Below are positions 43,375 through 52,720 of a stretch of 64,000 bases of DNA, piece after piece. Made by a program: the position numbers and the translations under genes. The stretch comes from Zhihengliuella salsuginis (GTDB taxonomy: Bacteria > Actinomycetota > Actinomycetes > Actinomycetales > Micrococcaceae). Within the stretch, counting starts at the first letter, position 1; every line of letters begins with the position of its first letter. Location: NCBI RefSeq assembly GCF_014651715.1, contig NZ_BMXK01000002.1, positions 272,244-336,243 on the forward strand, read 5' to 3'. Below the pieces are notes generated by a model, which worked only from the letters and a program-made list of their open reading frames with translations, was not told the origin of the DNA and made no database searches.

Positions 43375-44115
43375 ATGGTCCGACACCGCTGGCAGACGCG
43401 CGACAACACCCGGGAACGGCCGTCACCGGCCCGTGTGCGCTGGTCGCTCGGCCGGGGTGCCCTGGTCTGCCTGGCGGTCGGCGTCATCGTCTGGATCGGG
43501 GTCAGCCTCGTCGTGCGGCCGTGGGTCGGCGGCGGCCGGGAGATCGAGACCGTCGAGCTCGACGAGCGCCCGCAGACCTCCGCCGCTTCTCCGACCGCCT
43601 CTCCGACCGGCAGTCCGACGGCTTCGCCGCAGTCGTCGCGGGACTCGGATCAGCAGCCCGCGGCCGAGGACGTCCGGACGGTGCTGGTGCATGTTGTCGG
43701 CGCCGTCCAGGAGCCGGGAGTCTACGAGCTGGACGGCGGCGCCCGCGCCCTGGAAGCCCTCGAAGCGGCCGGCGGGGCGACCGGCGAGGCGGCGACGGAA
43801 GGCGTCAACCTGGCGGCCGAGGTCGCGGACGGCCAGCAGATCTGGATCCCGACCCGCGACGAGGCCGGCAGAATGCCCGCACCGCCGCCGGCCGGCGGGA
43901 CGACCGGCGGAGCAGAGGGTGCAGCGTTCGTCAACGTCAATACGGCCGGGGCCGCCCAGCTGGAGGAACTGCCGGGGATCGGCCCGGCCCTCGCCGGGAG
44001 GATCATCGACTTCCGCGAGCGGAACGGACCGTACCAGGGCATCGCCGACCTCGACGCCGTCTCGGGCATCGGGCCGGTGCTGCTCGAGCAGCTCGGCGAC
44101 GTCGTCGAGTTCTGA
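43375..44115 (+). CDS. comEA: ComEA-like DNA-binding competence protein
   Basis: Membrane-anchored DNA receptor of the natural-transformation machinery. The 246-residue product has one N-terminal membrane helix (about residues 30-50, LVCLAVGVIVWIGVSLVV) and a Ser/Thr/Pro-rich linker. A SLBB domain follows (VLVHVVGAVQEPGVYEL), then a C-terminal pair of helix-hairpin-helix motifs (NVNTAGAAQLEELPGIGPAL, ISGIGP-type segment). Its stop overlaps the comEC start (TGATG). Actinobacteria carry comEA-comEC widely even where competence is unproven. Confidence 0.93.
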   Translation: MVRHRWQTRDNTRERPSPARVRWSLGRGALVCLAVGVIVWIGVSLVVRPWVGGGREIETVELDERPQTSAASPTASPTGSPTASPQSSRDSDQQPAAEDVRTVLVHVVGAVQEPGVYELDGGARALEALEAAGGATGEAATEGVNLAAEVADGQQIWIPTRDEAGRMPAPPPAGGTTGGAEGAAFVNVNTAGAAQLEELPGIGPALAGRIIDFRERNGPYQGIADLDAVSGIGPVLLEQLGDVVEF

Positions 44116-46949
44116 TGCCCACCGCGGCCGGGGACACGCACCGGGACGGAGAGCGCGCCCGATTCGATGCCCGGGGCATCTGGGCGGTCGCCGGGGCGTG
44201 GGGGACCGCGCTCGCGTTGGGAGGAGCAGACGCCGGCGCCGCCGGATGGGCTGCGGCGGGGGGAGTGGGCCTGCTCTTCGGGCTCGTCTGGCTGCTGGTC
44301 CGGAACCAGGGGCTCATCGCCTGGTCGCACCACCTGTGGGGGCCGGCCGCGGCGACCCTGGCCGGGGCCACGCTGGTGGCCTCCACCGTGGCCCTCGCGG
44401 GCCCCGCGAATTCGGGCCTGGCACGGCTGGCCGAGCACGTGGCGGGCGGGCCGACGGTGCGGATCGAAACCGAGCTGACCGGCGACGCGCTGCCGGTCTG
44501 GAAGGAGGACGTGTGGTCGACCCGGGACGGTGAACCCGCATCGGTGCCACCCGCGCCGCGGCCCGTCTGGGACGCCCCGCCGCCGAGGCCCGACGGGCTC
44601 GGGACGCGAGCCGGTCCGGGCCGGTGGGAGCTGGCGGGAGCGGCGACCGTGCAGCGCTTCTGGTCCCGGGGCCGGTGGCACGAGGCGGACGTGCCCGTGT
44701 ACCTCCGTTTGGCGCCGGCCGCGGGAACCCCGGAACGCCCGGGGCCCCTCCGCGCCGGGACGAGGATCTTCGGGTTCGCGACCCTGCAAACGGCCGAGGA
44801 CGGCATGAACCACTCGTTCTGGGCGACCATGGGCGCGGGCTCCACGATCGTCGAGTCCGACCGGAGCGGGCTCGTGCACCAGCTGAGGGACCGGTTCGTC
44901 GAACGCAGCCAGGGCCTGCCGGCGTACGGGTCGGCCCTGCTGCCGGGCATGGTGATGGGCGACCGCAGCGGTCAGTCCGAGCAGCTGGACGAGGCCATGA
45001 AGGTGACCGGGCTGGCCCACTTGACCGCCGTCAGCGGTGCCAACTGCGCGTTCATCATGGGCGCAGTGCTGTGGCTGCTGAGGCTCGCCCGCTGCCCGCG
45101 CTGGCTGGCCTTCGCCGGGGCTGCGGGATCGCTGGCCGGTTTCGTGGTCCTCGTGGGCTTCGATGCCAGCGTGGTCCGAGCGGCCGTCATGGGCGCCATC
45201 GCGGCAACAGCCGTCTTCGTCGGCCGCGGGCGTCAGGCGTTCGCCGCGCTGTGCGCGTGCAGCGTCATCCTGCTGGGCCTCAACCCCGGCTTCGCCCGCG
45301 ACCCGGCCTTCCAGCTCTCGGTGCTCGCGACGGCGGGGATCGTCGTCATGGGCCGACCCATGGCGGGGCGACTCGCGCGGCTGATGCCGGGATGGCTGGC
45401 CCAGGGGGTCGCCATCAGCCTGTCCGCGCAATTGTCCTGCCAGCCGGTCCTGGTGGCACTTCAGCCGAGGCTGGCCACCTACGGGGTCCTCGCCAATCTC
45501 GTCGTCGCGCCCCTCGTGCCGGTCATCACCGTGGCAGGGACCGCGGGTCTGGTCACCGCCGCCCTGCCCGGACACCTCAGCCAACCGCTGGTGCAGCTGT
45601 CCGGGTGGCTGGCCCATCTCGTCGGTCTCCTGGGGACGGAGATCGCCGACTGGCCGGGCGCCTCCGTCCCGTGGCCCGAGGGCGGGACGGGTTCGGGCCT
45701 GGCGGCTGCCCTGGCCACCTGTGCGGCATTCGCGGTGTGGGCTGCCGCCCGGCGGGCAACGGGACGGGGAGTCGCCGGAACGTCGAGCCGCAACCGGACG
45801 GGGCCGGCACCGGGAGGCGGGCCGTGGGGTGTCGCGACCGCGGCCGCGGTGACGGCGGGCGCAGCCCTGATCGCCGGCGTCGTGCTCCCGGCGACGCCGC
45901 TGATGGAGCCACCGGCCCGCGCATGGAATATCGCGGCCTGCGATGTGGGCCAGGGGGACGCGCTGCTGCTCCGCACCGGTACGTCAGCCGCTGTCGCCAT
46001 CGACGTGGGGGACGACCCGGAGGCGTTGCTCGCCTGTCTCGACAGGGTCGGCGTCGAGGCGCTTGATGCCGTCTTCATCAGTCACCTGCATGCCGACCAC
46101 GTCGGCGCCCTCGCCGGCGTGCTCGCGCGGCACGATGTAGGAGTCATCTACTATTCGACAGCTCGACCATTTGCCGGGACCACGGCGGATCCGCCGGCTC
46201 GGCTGGGAGATCTGGTCGGCGGGTCGGGCGCCGGATCGCCCCCGATCCGCCGGCTCGTGGCCGGCGACAGGGGCGCTTTCGAGAAGGGAGAATTCTCCCT
46301 GGCCTGGGAGGTCTTGTGGCCGCGCGCCGACAGTGTCCCCGGAGAGGAGAACGACGCGTCGTTGGTCATGGACCTGCTCGTCGGCGAATCGGGTGCCCGG
46401 GCGCGCATGCTCGCGACGGGGGACATCGAGGAACAGGCCATGTCCGTTCTGCTGCGCGAACGACCCGACCTGCGGACGGACGTGCTGAAGGTCTCCCACC
46501 ATGGTGCGGCCAACGGGGGCACGGAGGCGCTCGAAACCAGTCTGCCGGGCGTGGGCCTCGTGAGCGTCGGGCGGGAGAACACCTACGGCCATCCATCCCC
46601 TCGCGTCGTGGAGGCCTATGCGGCCGCCGGCGTCCCCCTGCTGCGGACCGATGAACGGGGAACTGTGCTGGTGGACCTGGAGAACGGGTCCGGAGCCGGA
46701 CGGCTGACGATCCGGGCGATCGGCCCGCGCCGGGCGAACCGGCGCGATAGGATCGTAGACCGACGTCATCGAGGAGGAATTCATGGCAGGAGCGAGCCAA
46801 CGGCGCGGTGGCCAGCGCGGCGCCGCCGATCCGCACGCTTGGCGGTCGATAGAGCCGGCACCCCTGGTGCTCCTGTCGGGGTCCGAGGACTACGTCGCCT
46901 CGCGCTGTTTCGATTTGGTTCGCCGGCAGGTCCTGGACGCGGCGCCTGA
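44115..46949 (+). CDS. comEC: ComEC/Rec2-type DNA uptake channel protein
   Basis: Polytopic inner-membrane protein proposed to carry single-stranded DNA into the cell. The 944-residue product has an N-terminal hydrophobic/OB region (about 1-260), a competence domain with many membrane helices (LTAVSGANCAFIMGAVLWLL onward) and a C-terminal MBL-like domain with HLHADHVGAL. The normal family end is at about nt 46735 (RTDERGTVLVDLENG then a few residues). The frame runs on for about 70 basic residues, overlapping holA by 167 nt, so either the stop is far inside holA or there is a sequence or frame error. Confidence 0.9.
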   Translation: MPTAAGDTHRDGERARFDARGIWAVAGAWGTALALGGADAGAAGWAAAGGVGLLFGLVWLLVRNQGLIAWSHHLWGPAAATLAGATLVASTVALAGPANSGLARLAEHVAGGPTVRIETELTGDALPVWKEDVWSTRDGEPASVPPAPRPVWDAPPPRPDGLGTRAGPGRWELAGAATVQRFWSRGRWHEADVPVYLRLAPAAGTPERPGPLRAGTRIFGFATLQTAEDGMNHSFWATMGAGSTIVESDRSGLVHQLRDRFVERSQGLPAYGSALLPGMVMGDRSGQSEQLDEAMKVTGLAHLTAVSGANCAFIMGAVLWLLRLARCPRWLAFAGAAGSLAGFVVLVGFDASVVRAAVMGAIAATAVFVGRGRQAFAALCACSVILLGLNPGFARDPAFQLSVLATAGIVVMGRPMAGRLARLMPGWLAQGVAISLSAQLSCQPVLVALQPRLATYGVLANLVVAPLVPVITVAGTAGLVTAALPGHLSQPLVQLSGWLAHLVGLLGTEIADWPGASVPWPEGGTGSGLAAALATCAAFAVWAAARRATGRGVAGTSSRNRTGPAPGGGPWGVATAAAVTAGAALIAGVVLPATPLMEPPARAWNIAACDVGQGDALLLRTGTSAAVAIDVGDDPEALLACLDRVGVEALDAVFISHLHADHVGALAGVLARHDVGVIYYSTARPFAGTTADPPARLGDLVGGSGAGSPPIRRLVAGDRGAFEKGEFSLAWEVLWPRADSVPGEENDASLVMDLLVGESGARARMLATGDIEEQAMSVLLRERPDLRTDVLKVSHHGAANGGTEALETSLPGVGLVSVGRENTYGHPSPRVVEAYAAAGVPLLRTDERGTVLVDLENGSGAGRLTIRAIGPRRANRRDRIVDRRHRGGIHGRSEPTARWPARRRRSARLAVDRAGTPGAPVGVRGLRRLALFRFGSPAGPGRGA

Positions 46950-47799
46950 TACGGAGGTCACCCGGTTCGACGCCGCGTCGTACGAGCGGGGCGAGTTCCT
47001 CATGGCCGCGAGTCCCTCGCTGTTCGGGGAGTCCAAGCACATCGAGGTCCGGGGTCTGGCGACGATGAGCGAGGACTTCCTGCTCGACGCGCTCGAGTTC
47101 GTGAAGAACGGCGCCGAGGACGTCACCGTGGTCATGCACCATTCGGGCGGGAACCGGGGCAAGAAGCTCCTCGACGCGCTGAAGAAGGCCGGGGTCCCCA
47201 CCGTGCCGTGTCAGCCGCTGAAGAAGGACGCGGACAAGCTGGAGTTCGTGGCCCAGGAGTTCCGGCACAACCGCCGCAGAATCCAGCCGGACGCTGCCCG
47301 TGCGCTGGTCGCGGCTGTGGGATCAGATCTGGCGGAGCTCGCCTCCGCCTGCTCGCAACTCGTCCAGGACGCAACCGGGGAGATCTCCCAGGAGAAGGTG
47401 GACGAGTACTTCGGCGGGCGCGTCGAGGCGACGGGATTCAAAGTGGCCGATGCGGCGTTGACCGGTCGCGGCGCGGTGGCGTTGTCGACGTTCAGACACG
47501 CGATCGCGACGGGCACCGATCCGGTTCCGATCGTCGCCGCTCTGGCGATGAAGCTGCGCCAGGTCGCCAAGGTCGCCGGCGTCCGCCAGTCGTCGGGCCA
47601 GCTCGCCCAGGAACTGGGGATGCCGCCGTGGCAGGTCCAGCAGGCACAGGAACAGGCGCGCTTCTGGTCTCAAGCGGATCTGGCCAGCTGTCTCGAACTC
47701 ATTGCGGAGACGGACCAGCTGGTCAAGGGCGCCGGGCGCGATCCCGAATACGCTGTCGAACGCGCGGTGTCGAGGATTGCGATGTCGGCCCGGCGTTGA
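46783..47799 (+). CDS. holA: DNA polymerase III, delta subunit
   Basis: Delta is the clamp-loader wrench that opens the beta clamp. The 338-residue product has the actinobacterial delta pattern (PLVLLSGSEDYVASRC, PSLFGESKHIEVRG, GFKVADAALTGRG, PPWQVQQAQEQARFW). The start at 46783 has GAGGAGG 6 nt upstream. comEC-holA-rpsT is the standard actinobacterial order. The start lies inside the out-of-frame end of comEC. Confidence 0.94.
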   Translation: MAGASQRRGGQRGAADPHAWRSIEPAPLVLLSGSEDYVASRCFDLVRRQVLDAAPDTEVTRFDAASYERGEFLMAASPSLFGESKHIEVRGLATMSEDFLLDALEFVKNGAEDVTVVMHHSGGNRGKKLLDALKKAGVPTVPCQPLKKDADKLEFVAQEFRHNRRRIQPDAARALVAAVGSDLAELASACSQLVQDATGEISQEKVDEYFGGRVEATGFKVADAALTGRGAVALSTFRHAIATGTDPVPIVAALAMKLRQVAKVAGVRQSSGQLAQELGMPPWQVQQAQEQARFWSQADLASCLELIAETDQLVKGAGRDPEYAVERAVSRIAMSARR

Positions 47800-47859
47800 T
47801 GGCCGCTCCCGCTCGGCTCGGGCCTCACCGCCCGGGGCAGGAGCAGGCGCGCATGCGAA

Positions 47860-47894
47860 AAGAGCGGGCCGCCCCAGTGGGGCGGCCCGCTCTT
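47860..47894. terminator. Bidirectional terminator between holA and rpsT
   Basis: A perfect 16-bp stem (47860-47875 with 47879-47894) and 3-nt loop. On the minus strand it is followed by TTCG after a CTCTT run, so it serves rpsT best; on the plus strand it can end holA. Confidence 0.85.
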
Positions 47895-47909
47895 CGTCAG
47901 TCGGTTGCT

Positions 47910-48170
47910 TTAGAGGGAAGCAACCTTCTGCGCGATACCCGACTTGCGGTTGGCAGCCTGGTTCTTGTGGACAACACCCTTGCTGACGGCCTTGTCCAGC
48001 TTGCGGCTGGCAGTTGCGAGGGCCGCGGTGGCGGCTTCCTTGTTGCCAGCTGCAACTGCTGCGTGAACCTTGCGGATCAGCGTCTTCAGCTCGGACTTGA
48101 ACGCGGCATTGCGCGCGCGCGCCTTCTCGTTGGTGAGAATGCGCTTCTTCTGGGACTTGATGTTTGCCAC
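47910..48170 (-). CDS. rpsT: 30S ribosomal protein S20
   Basis: S20 binds 16S rRNA early in assembly. The 86-residue product, from a GTG start, has [20 protein letters not shown] and a lysine-rich helical body ending GIAQKVASL, all typical. It is transcribed opposite to holA and lepA from a promoter about 130 nt upstream. Confidence 0.98.
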   Translation of the reverse strand: MANIKSQKKRILTNEKARARNAAFKSELKTLIRKVHAAVAAGNKEAATAALATASRKLDKAVSKGVVHKNQAANRKSGIAQKVASL

Positions 48171-48303
48171 TTAGGTAAACTCTCTTGCTGTTGTGGATAA
48201 GGTCTGAGGGTTATCTACTGGAGCCATTGACTGAGCGGCGTGGGGATGCCTTTGGCGACTCCGTAAGACGCGCCCGTCGACCTGCACGGGCACATTGCCG
48301 CCA

Positions 48304-48332
48304 AGTCTATCTGTAGTTTGCCGCCTGCGCAA
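48304..48332 (-). promoter_or_regulatory. Promoter of rpsT
   Basis: On the minus strand, TTGCGC (48327-48332) and TAGACT (48304-48309) are separated by 17 nt. Transcription would start near 48297, giving an S20 leader of about 127 nt, long enough for autogenous control. Confidence 0.65.
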
Positions 48333-48350
48333 AGGCGCTGCGGCCGGGGA

Positions 48351-48914
48351 TCAGCCGGCGTAGCGCTCCGCCACGCGCTGGGCCACCCGCTCGAACCGGT
48401 TCTCGGCGAGCACGGCACCCTCGCGTCGCACACCGGAGGGCAGCAGGCGGATGACGCGGTCGACCTTGACCTCGCTTTCGCGCCCCCTGTCGTCCCAGTC
48501 GCCGGAGCCGATGTCGACGTAGTCGGGGTCTGCCTGGTCCTCGTTGTTGCGGTCCCTGCTCGTGAGCATCAGGGCCAGCAGGTACCGGCCGTCGCGCCCG
48601 ATCAGGAGGACCGGGCGGTCCTTGCCTTGGCCGTAGTCCTCTTCGTAGGGCACCCACGACCAGACGATCTCTCCCGGGTCCGGTTTCCCGTCCGGTGCCG
48701 GCGCGTAGACCGGCTGGATGCGTCCGGAGAAGTCTCCCGGATAGCCGCCCGCCTCCCAGCTGCCGCTGCCCACCTGGCCGGGGACGACGTCGGGGTGCCG
48801 GCCGCCGCGGCCGCCCGGTGATTCGTTGGACGCGCGGCGGGCCTTCTTCACTTCGCGGACGACGCGGCCGACGATGCCGGCCCACCTTCGCACGGTTCGC
48901 ACGTTGATCTGCAT
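48351..48914 (-). CDS. PemK/MazF-like protein, no antitoxin partner visible
   Basis: A 187-residue protein. The C-terminal ~110 residues match the PemK/MazF ribonuclease fold (GEIVWSWVPYEEDYGQGKDRPVLLIG, the core GxxxWxxxP...G(K)DRPxLxI). The N-terminal ~70 residues are basic and Gly-rich and look disordered. No antitoxin ORF lies beside it: upstream is the divergent lepA, downstream rpsT. Such 'solo' MazF-like proteins next to lepA recur in Micrococcaceae in my experience. Whether it is an active mRNA interferase cannot be judged. Confidence 0.8.
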   Translation of the reverse strand: MQINVRTVRRWAGIVGRVVREVKKARRASNESPGGRGGRHPDVVPGQVGSGSWEAGGYPGDFSGRIQPVYAPAPDGKPDPGEIVWSWVPYEEDYGQGKDRPVLLIGRDGRYLLALMLTSRDRNNEDQADPDYVDIGSGDWDDRGRESEVKVDRVIRLLPSGVRREGAVLAENRFERVAQRVAERYAG

Positions 48915-49103
48915 GACAGCAAGCTACCAGCCGTGGTCGGCGATCCGGCGGATGAGCAGCCTACGTGACGGGCCGGCGGTCCGTCGCCTGCGGAACGCGT
49001 CGGATGCGGGACGGCGGGGATTTCATGGGATGATGGGGCATTGCGGCCGCGTGCGGCCGCGAATTGGATTTGTCCGTGTCCGTATACCAACGAGGTCTTC
49101 AAC

Positions 49104-50957
49104 GTGTCACCATTGGCCCGCACCGCACCGGTGCCCGCCGCCACCGATCCGGCGATCATCAGGAACTTCTGCATCATCGCGCACATCGATCACGGCAAAT
49201 CGACTCTGGCTGACCGGATGCTGCAGGCGACCGGTGTCGTCCAGCCCCGCGAGATGAAGGCCCAGTACCTGGACCGGATGGACATCGAGCGCGAGCGCGG
49301 AATCACGATCAAGTCCCAGGCCGTGCGCATGCCGTGGGAGCTCGAGGGCAAGGCCCACGCGCTGAACATGATCGATACGCCAGGCCATGTCGACTTCACC
49401 TACGAGGTCTCGCGGTCGCTGGCAGCGTGCGAAGGGGCGATCCTGCTCGTGGATGCCGCGCAGGGCATCGAGGCCCAGACGCTGGCGAACCTGTACATGG
49501 CCATGGAGAACGACCTGACGATCATCCCGGTCCTCAACAAGATCGACCTGCCCGCGGCCCAGCCCGAGAAGTACGCGGAAGAGCTCGCCAACCTCATCGG
49601 CGGTGAACCGGAGGACGTGCTTCGGGTCTCCGGCAAGACCGGTGAGGGCGTGGAGGCGCTGCTGGACAAGATCGTCCGGGACCTGCCGGCCCCCGTGGGG
49701 AACGCGGACGCCCCGGCGCGGGCGATGATCTTCGACTCGGTGTACGACAGCTACCGCGGCGTCGTCACCTACGTCCGCGTGGTCGACGGGAATCTGAAGC
49801 CGCGCGAGCGTATTCAGATGATGTCCACCCGGGCCACCCACGAATTGCTGGAGATCGGTGTCAGCTCGCCGGAGCCGACGCCGACGAAGGGGCTCGGCGT
49901 GGGCGAGGTCGGCTACCTGATCACGGGCGTGAAGGACGTGCGCCAGTCGAAGGTCGGCGACACGGTGACGACCCTGAACAAGCCCGCGAGCGAGCAGTTG
50001 GCCGGGTACGACGAGCCGAAGCCGATGGTCTTCTCCGGCCTGTACCCGCTGGACGGATCCGACTACCCCACGCTCCGAGACGCGTTGGACAAGCTGCAGC
50101 TGAACGACGCAGCGCTGGTCTACGAGCCGGAGACCTCCGTCGCCCTCGGATTCGGTTTCCGCGTCGGCTTCCTCGGGCTGCTGCACCTGGAGATCATCCG
50201 CGAGCGACTCGAGCGCGAGTTCGGGCTGGACCTGATCTCGACGGCCCCGAACGTCGTCTACGACGTCGTGGTCGAGGGCAATGAGATGTTCACCGTGACC
50301 AATCCGAGCGAATTCCCGGAAGGGAAGATCCTCGAGGTGCACGAGCCGATGGTCTCCGCGACGGTGCTGGCCCCGAGCGAGTTCGTCGGCACTATCATGG
50401 AGCTGTGCCAGGCGCGCCGTGGCCAGATGGGCGGCATGGACTACCTGTCCGAGGACCGCGTCGAGATGCACTACCGGTTGCCGCTGGCCGAGATCGTGTT
50501 CGACTTCTTCGACCATCTGAAGTCGCGCACGCGCGGCTACGCGTCCCTGGACTGGAAGCCGGACGGCGACCAGGTCGCCGACCTGGTCAAGGTCGACGTT
50601 CTCCTGCAGGGGGACCAGGTGGACGCTTTCAGCGCGATCACGCACAAGGACAAGGCCTACGCCTACGGCGTCAAGATGACGCAGAAGCTGCGCGAACTGA
50701 TTCCGCGTCAGCAGTTCGAGATTCCGATCCAGGCGGCGATCGGCTCGCGCATCATCGCTCGTGAGAACATCCGTGCCATCCGCAAGGACGTCCTGGCCAA
50801 ATGCTACGGCGGCGACATCAGCCGCAAACGCAAGCTGCTGGAGAAGCAGAAGGAGGGCAAGAAGCGGATGAAGACGGTTGGCCGCGTCGAGGTCCCTCAG
50901 GAAGCCTTCATCGCCGCGCTGTCCTCGACGTCCGCTGCCGGGGAGAAGAAGAAGTAG
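49104..50957 (+). CDS. lepA: Elongation factor 4 (LepA)
   Basis: Translational GTPase that acts on stalled or initiating ribosomes. From the GTG at 49104, with GAGG 8 nt upstream, the product has 617 residues, the family norm. G1 is AHIDHGKST (about residues 28-36), G2 RERGITIK, G3 DTPGHVDF and G4 NKIDLP. The LepA-specific C terminus is present ([20 protein letters not shown]). hemW begins 2 nt after the stop. Confidence 0.97.
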   Translation: MSPLARTAPVPAATDPAIIRNFCIIAHIDHGKSTLADRMLQATGVVQPREMKAQYLDRMDIERERGITIKSQAVRMPWELEGKAHALNMIDTPGHVDFTYEVSRSLAACEGAILLVDAAQGIEAQTLANLYMAMENDLTIIPVLNKIDLPAAQPEKYAEELANLIGGEPEDVLRVSGKTGEGVEALLDKIVRDLPAPVGNADAPARAMIFDSVYDSYRGVVTYVRVVDGNLKPRERIQMMSTRATHELLEIGVSSPEPTPTKGLGVGEVGYLITGVKDVRQSKVGDTVTTLNKPASEQLAGYDEPKPMVFSGLYPLDGSDYPTLRDALDKLQLNDAALVYEPETSVALGFGFRVGFLGLLHLEIIRERLEREFGLDLISTAPNVVYDVVVEGNEMFTVTNPSEFPEGKILEVHEPMVSATVLAPSEFVGTIMELCQARRGQMGGMDYLSEDRVEMHYRLPLAEIVFDFFDHLKSRTRGYASLDWKPDGDQVADLVKVDVLLQGDQVDAFSAITHKDKAYAYGVKMTQKLRELIPRQQFEIPIQAAIGSRIIARENIRAIRKDVLAKCYGGDISRKRKLLEKQKEGKKRMKTVGRVEVPQEAFIAALSSTSAAGEKKK

Positions 50958-50959
50958 TC

Positions 50960-52189
50960 GTGCCTTCTACGCTGCCGCTGGGTGATCCGGCCCCGGTCGA
51001 CGGCAGGCTTCCCGGAAGTGCTGCCGACGGTGCTGGAGAGCGGACCTTCTCGGTCTACGTCCACATCCCGTTCTGCGCCGTCCGCTGCGGGTACTGCGAT
51101 TTCAACACGTACACGGCGACCGAGCTCGGCTCCGGTGCCAGCCAGGACTCCTATGCCGACGCCGCGGCGCGCGAGGTGGTCTTCGCCGCGGGTGCCCTGC
51201 GGGCGTCCGGCATCGCCGACCGTCCGGTGGAGACCGTGTTCTTCGGCGGCGGGACGCCCACGTTGCTCCCGGCCGAGGATCTCGTCCGGATCCTCGCCGA
51301 GATCCGTGAGGTGTGGGGCATCGCCGACGGGGCGGAAGTGACCACGGAGGCGAACCCGGAGTCCGTGACGCCCGAGACGTTCAGGGTCCTCGCGGCGGGT
51401 GGGTTCACCCGGGTGTCCATCGGCATGCAGTCCGCGGTCCCGCACGTCCTGGAGGTGCTCGACAGGACCCACCGCCCGTCGCGGGTCCCGCTGGCGGTCC
51501 AGTGGGCGCGCGAGGCCGGGTTGAGCGTCAGTGTCGACCTGATCTACGGCACGCCGGGGGAGAGCCTGCAGGATTGGGAGACGAGTCTCCGCGAGGCCGT
51601 CTCCTACGAACCGGACCACATCTCGGCCTACGCCCTCATCATCGAGGACGGCACCAAGTTGGCCGCACAGATTCGCCGCGGCCAGGTCCCCGACATCGAC
51701 GACGACGATCATGCGGACAAGTACCTCCTGGCCGACCGATTGCTCGCAGAGGCCGGCTTCGACTGGTACGAGGTCTCCAACTGGTCCCGTACCGAGGCCG
51801 GCCGGTGCCGGCACAACCTCGCCTACTGGCAGGGCGGCGACTGGTGGGGGGTCGGGCCCGGAGCCCACTCGCACGTCGGCGGCCTCCGCTGGTGGAACGT
51901 CAAACATCCGTCCGCATTCCAGCAGCGGATCGATGCCGGTGAATCGCCGGCCGCCGGGCGGGAGGAGCCCGACGAGGAGGCGCGCCTGCTCGAACGGGTC
52001 ATGCTCCTGTCGCGGATCAGCGACGGACTGCCGACAGCCCAGCTGCCGCACTCGGCGCGCCACGAGGTCGCGGGGCTCATCGCCGACGACCTCGTCGAGG
52101 GGCCGGCCGCGATCCGCGGGACGATCAGACTGACGCTCCAGGGGCGCCTGCTGGCCGACGCGGTGGTTCGCCGACTGCTGGGTTTCTGA
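50960..52189 (+). CDS. hemW: HemW-like radical SAM protein (heme chaperone)
   Basis: Radical SAM protein of the HemN/HemW family; HemW binds heme and hands it to respiratory enzymes, and is not a coproporphyrinogen oxidase. The 409-residue product from the GTG at 50960 has the cluster motif CAVRCGYCDF (CxxxCxxC, about residues 40-47), FFGGGTPTLL and DLIYGTPGES. The cysteine that follows the motif in true HemN enzymes is absent, which favours HemW. The lepA-hemW pair is widely conserved. Confidence 0.93.
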   Translation: MPSTLPLGDPAPVDGRLPGSAADGAGERTFSVYVHIPFCAVRCGYCDFNTYTATELGSGASQDSYADAAAREVVFAAGALRASGIADRPVETVFFGGGTPTLLPAEDLVRILAEIREVWGIADGAEVTTEANPESVTPETFRVLAAGGFTRVSIGMQSAVPHVLEVLDRTHRPSRVPLAVQWAREAGLSVSVDLIYGTPGESLQDWETSLREAVSYEPDHISAYALIIEDGTKLAAQIRRGQVPDIDDDDHADKYLLADRLLAEAGFDWYEVSNWSRTEAGRCRHNLAYWQGGDWWGVGPGAHSHVGGLRWWNVKHPSAFQQRIDAGESPAAGREEPDEEARLLERVMLLSRISDGLPTAQLPHSARHEVAGLIADDLVEGPAAIRGTIRLTLQGRLLADAVVRRLLGF

Positions 52190-52205
52190 GGCGGGCCGTG
52201 TCCCG

Positions 52206-52613
52206 CTAGGAGATCAGCCGCAGGTTGATCCGGTACCGGTAGGGCCGACCGCGGTTGGCCTCCAACCCGGCGACAACCCCGTTGACGCTGACGAAGACCC
52301 AGATCCCGACTGCGATGATCGCGAAGATGCCGCCGATGAATGGGAGCAGGGTCAGCAGATTGCAGACGATCGCGATCACGGTCAGGGGCAGCGTGAAGTT
52401 GAAGGCCTCCTTGGCCTCCTGCTCCGTGAATGCGCCGCGGTCCCGGTAGACGTAGTAGATGATCGCCGAGGGCACGCAGCCGAGAATGGCCCCGAAGTGG
52501 GCCATGGTGGCCCACTGCCTGTCCTGGCTGGGCGTCAGGGGCTCGGCCGCCGGGGAGGAACCCTCGAATGGCGCATCCGGGTGCGGCTGGGGGTCCTTCA
52601 TCCTCTCGTTCAC
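52206..52613 (-). CDS. DUF4870 small membrane protein
   Basis: A 135-residue protein with a hydrophilic N terminus and hydrophobic helices (WATMAHFGAILGCVPSAIIYYV, FTLPLTVIAIVCNLLTLLPFIGG, FAIIAVGIWVFVSVNGVV). The YYVYRDRGAFTEQEAKEAFN segment between helices one and two is the mark of DUF4870/Tic20-like proteins. A later start at Met5 is possible. Function unknown. It is convergent with hemW, 16 nt away. Confidence 0.85.
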   Translation of the reverse strand: MNERMKDPQPHPDAPFEGSSPAAEPLTPSQDRQWATMAHFGAILGCVPSAIIYYVYRDRGAFTEQEAKEAFNFTLPLTVIAIVCNLLTLLPFIGGIFAIIAVGIWVFVSVNGVVAGLEANRGRPYRYRINLRLIS

Positions 52614-52720
52614 AAGGTTTCCTTCGCTGAGCGTGATTCATCGCCGGTCGTGTGCGACCAGATCGTTGTCAAAGTGTATCCGCAGTCGCGGGCGAACCGC
52701 GGAAGCTCCACCGGGCAGGG

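Noticed and set aside
39908..43426. 1172-codon open frame on the minus strand opposite leuS and degV
   Set aside because: Spans two well-supported genes on the other strand and has no recognisable domain.
49041..49060. Two GCGGCCGC octamers two bases apart before lepA
   Set aside because: Self-complementary GC-rich octamers are expected by chance here; no terminator tail and position is in a leader region.
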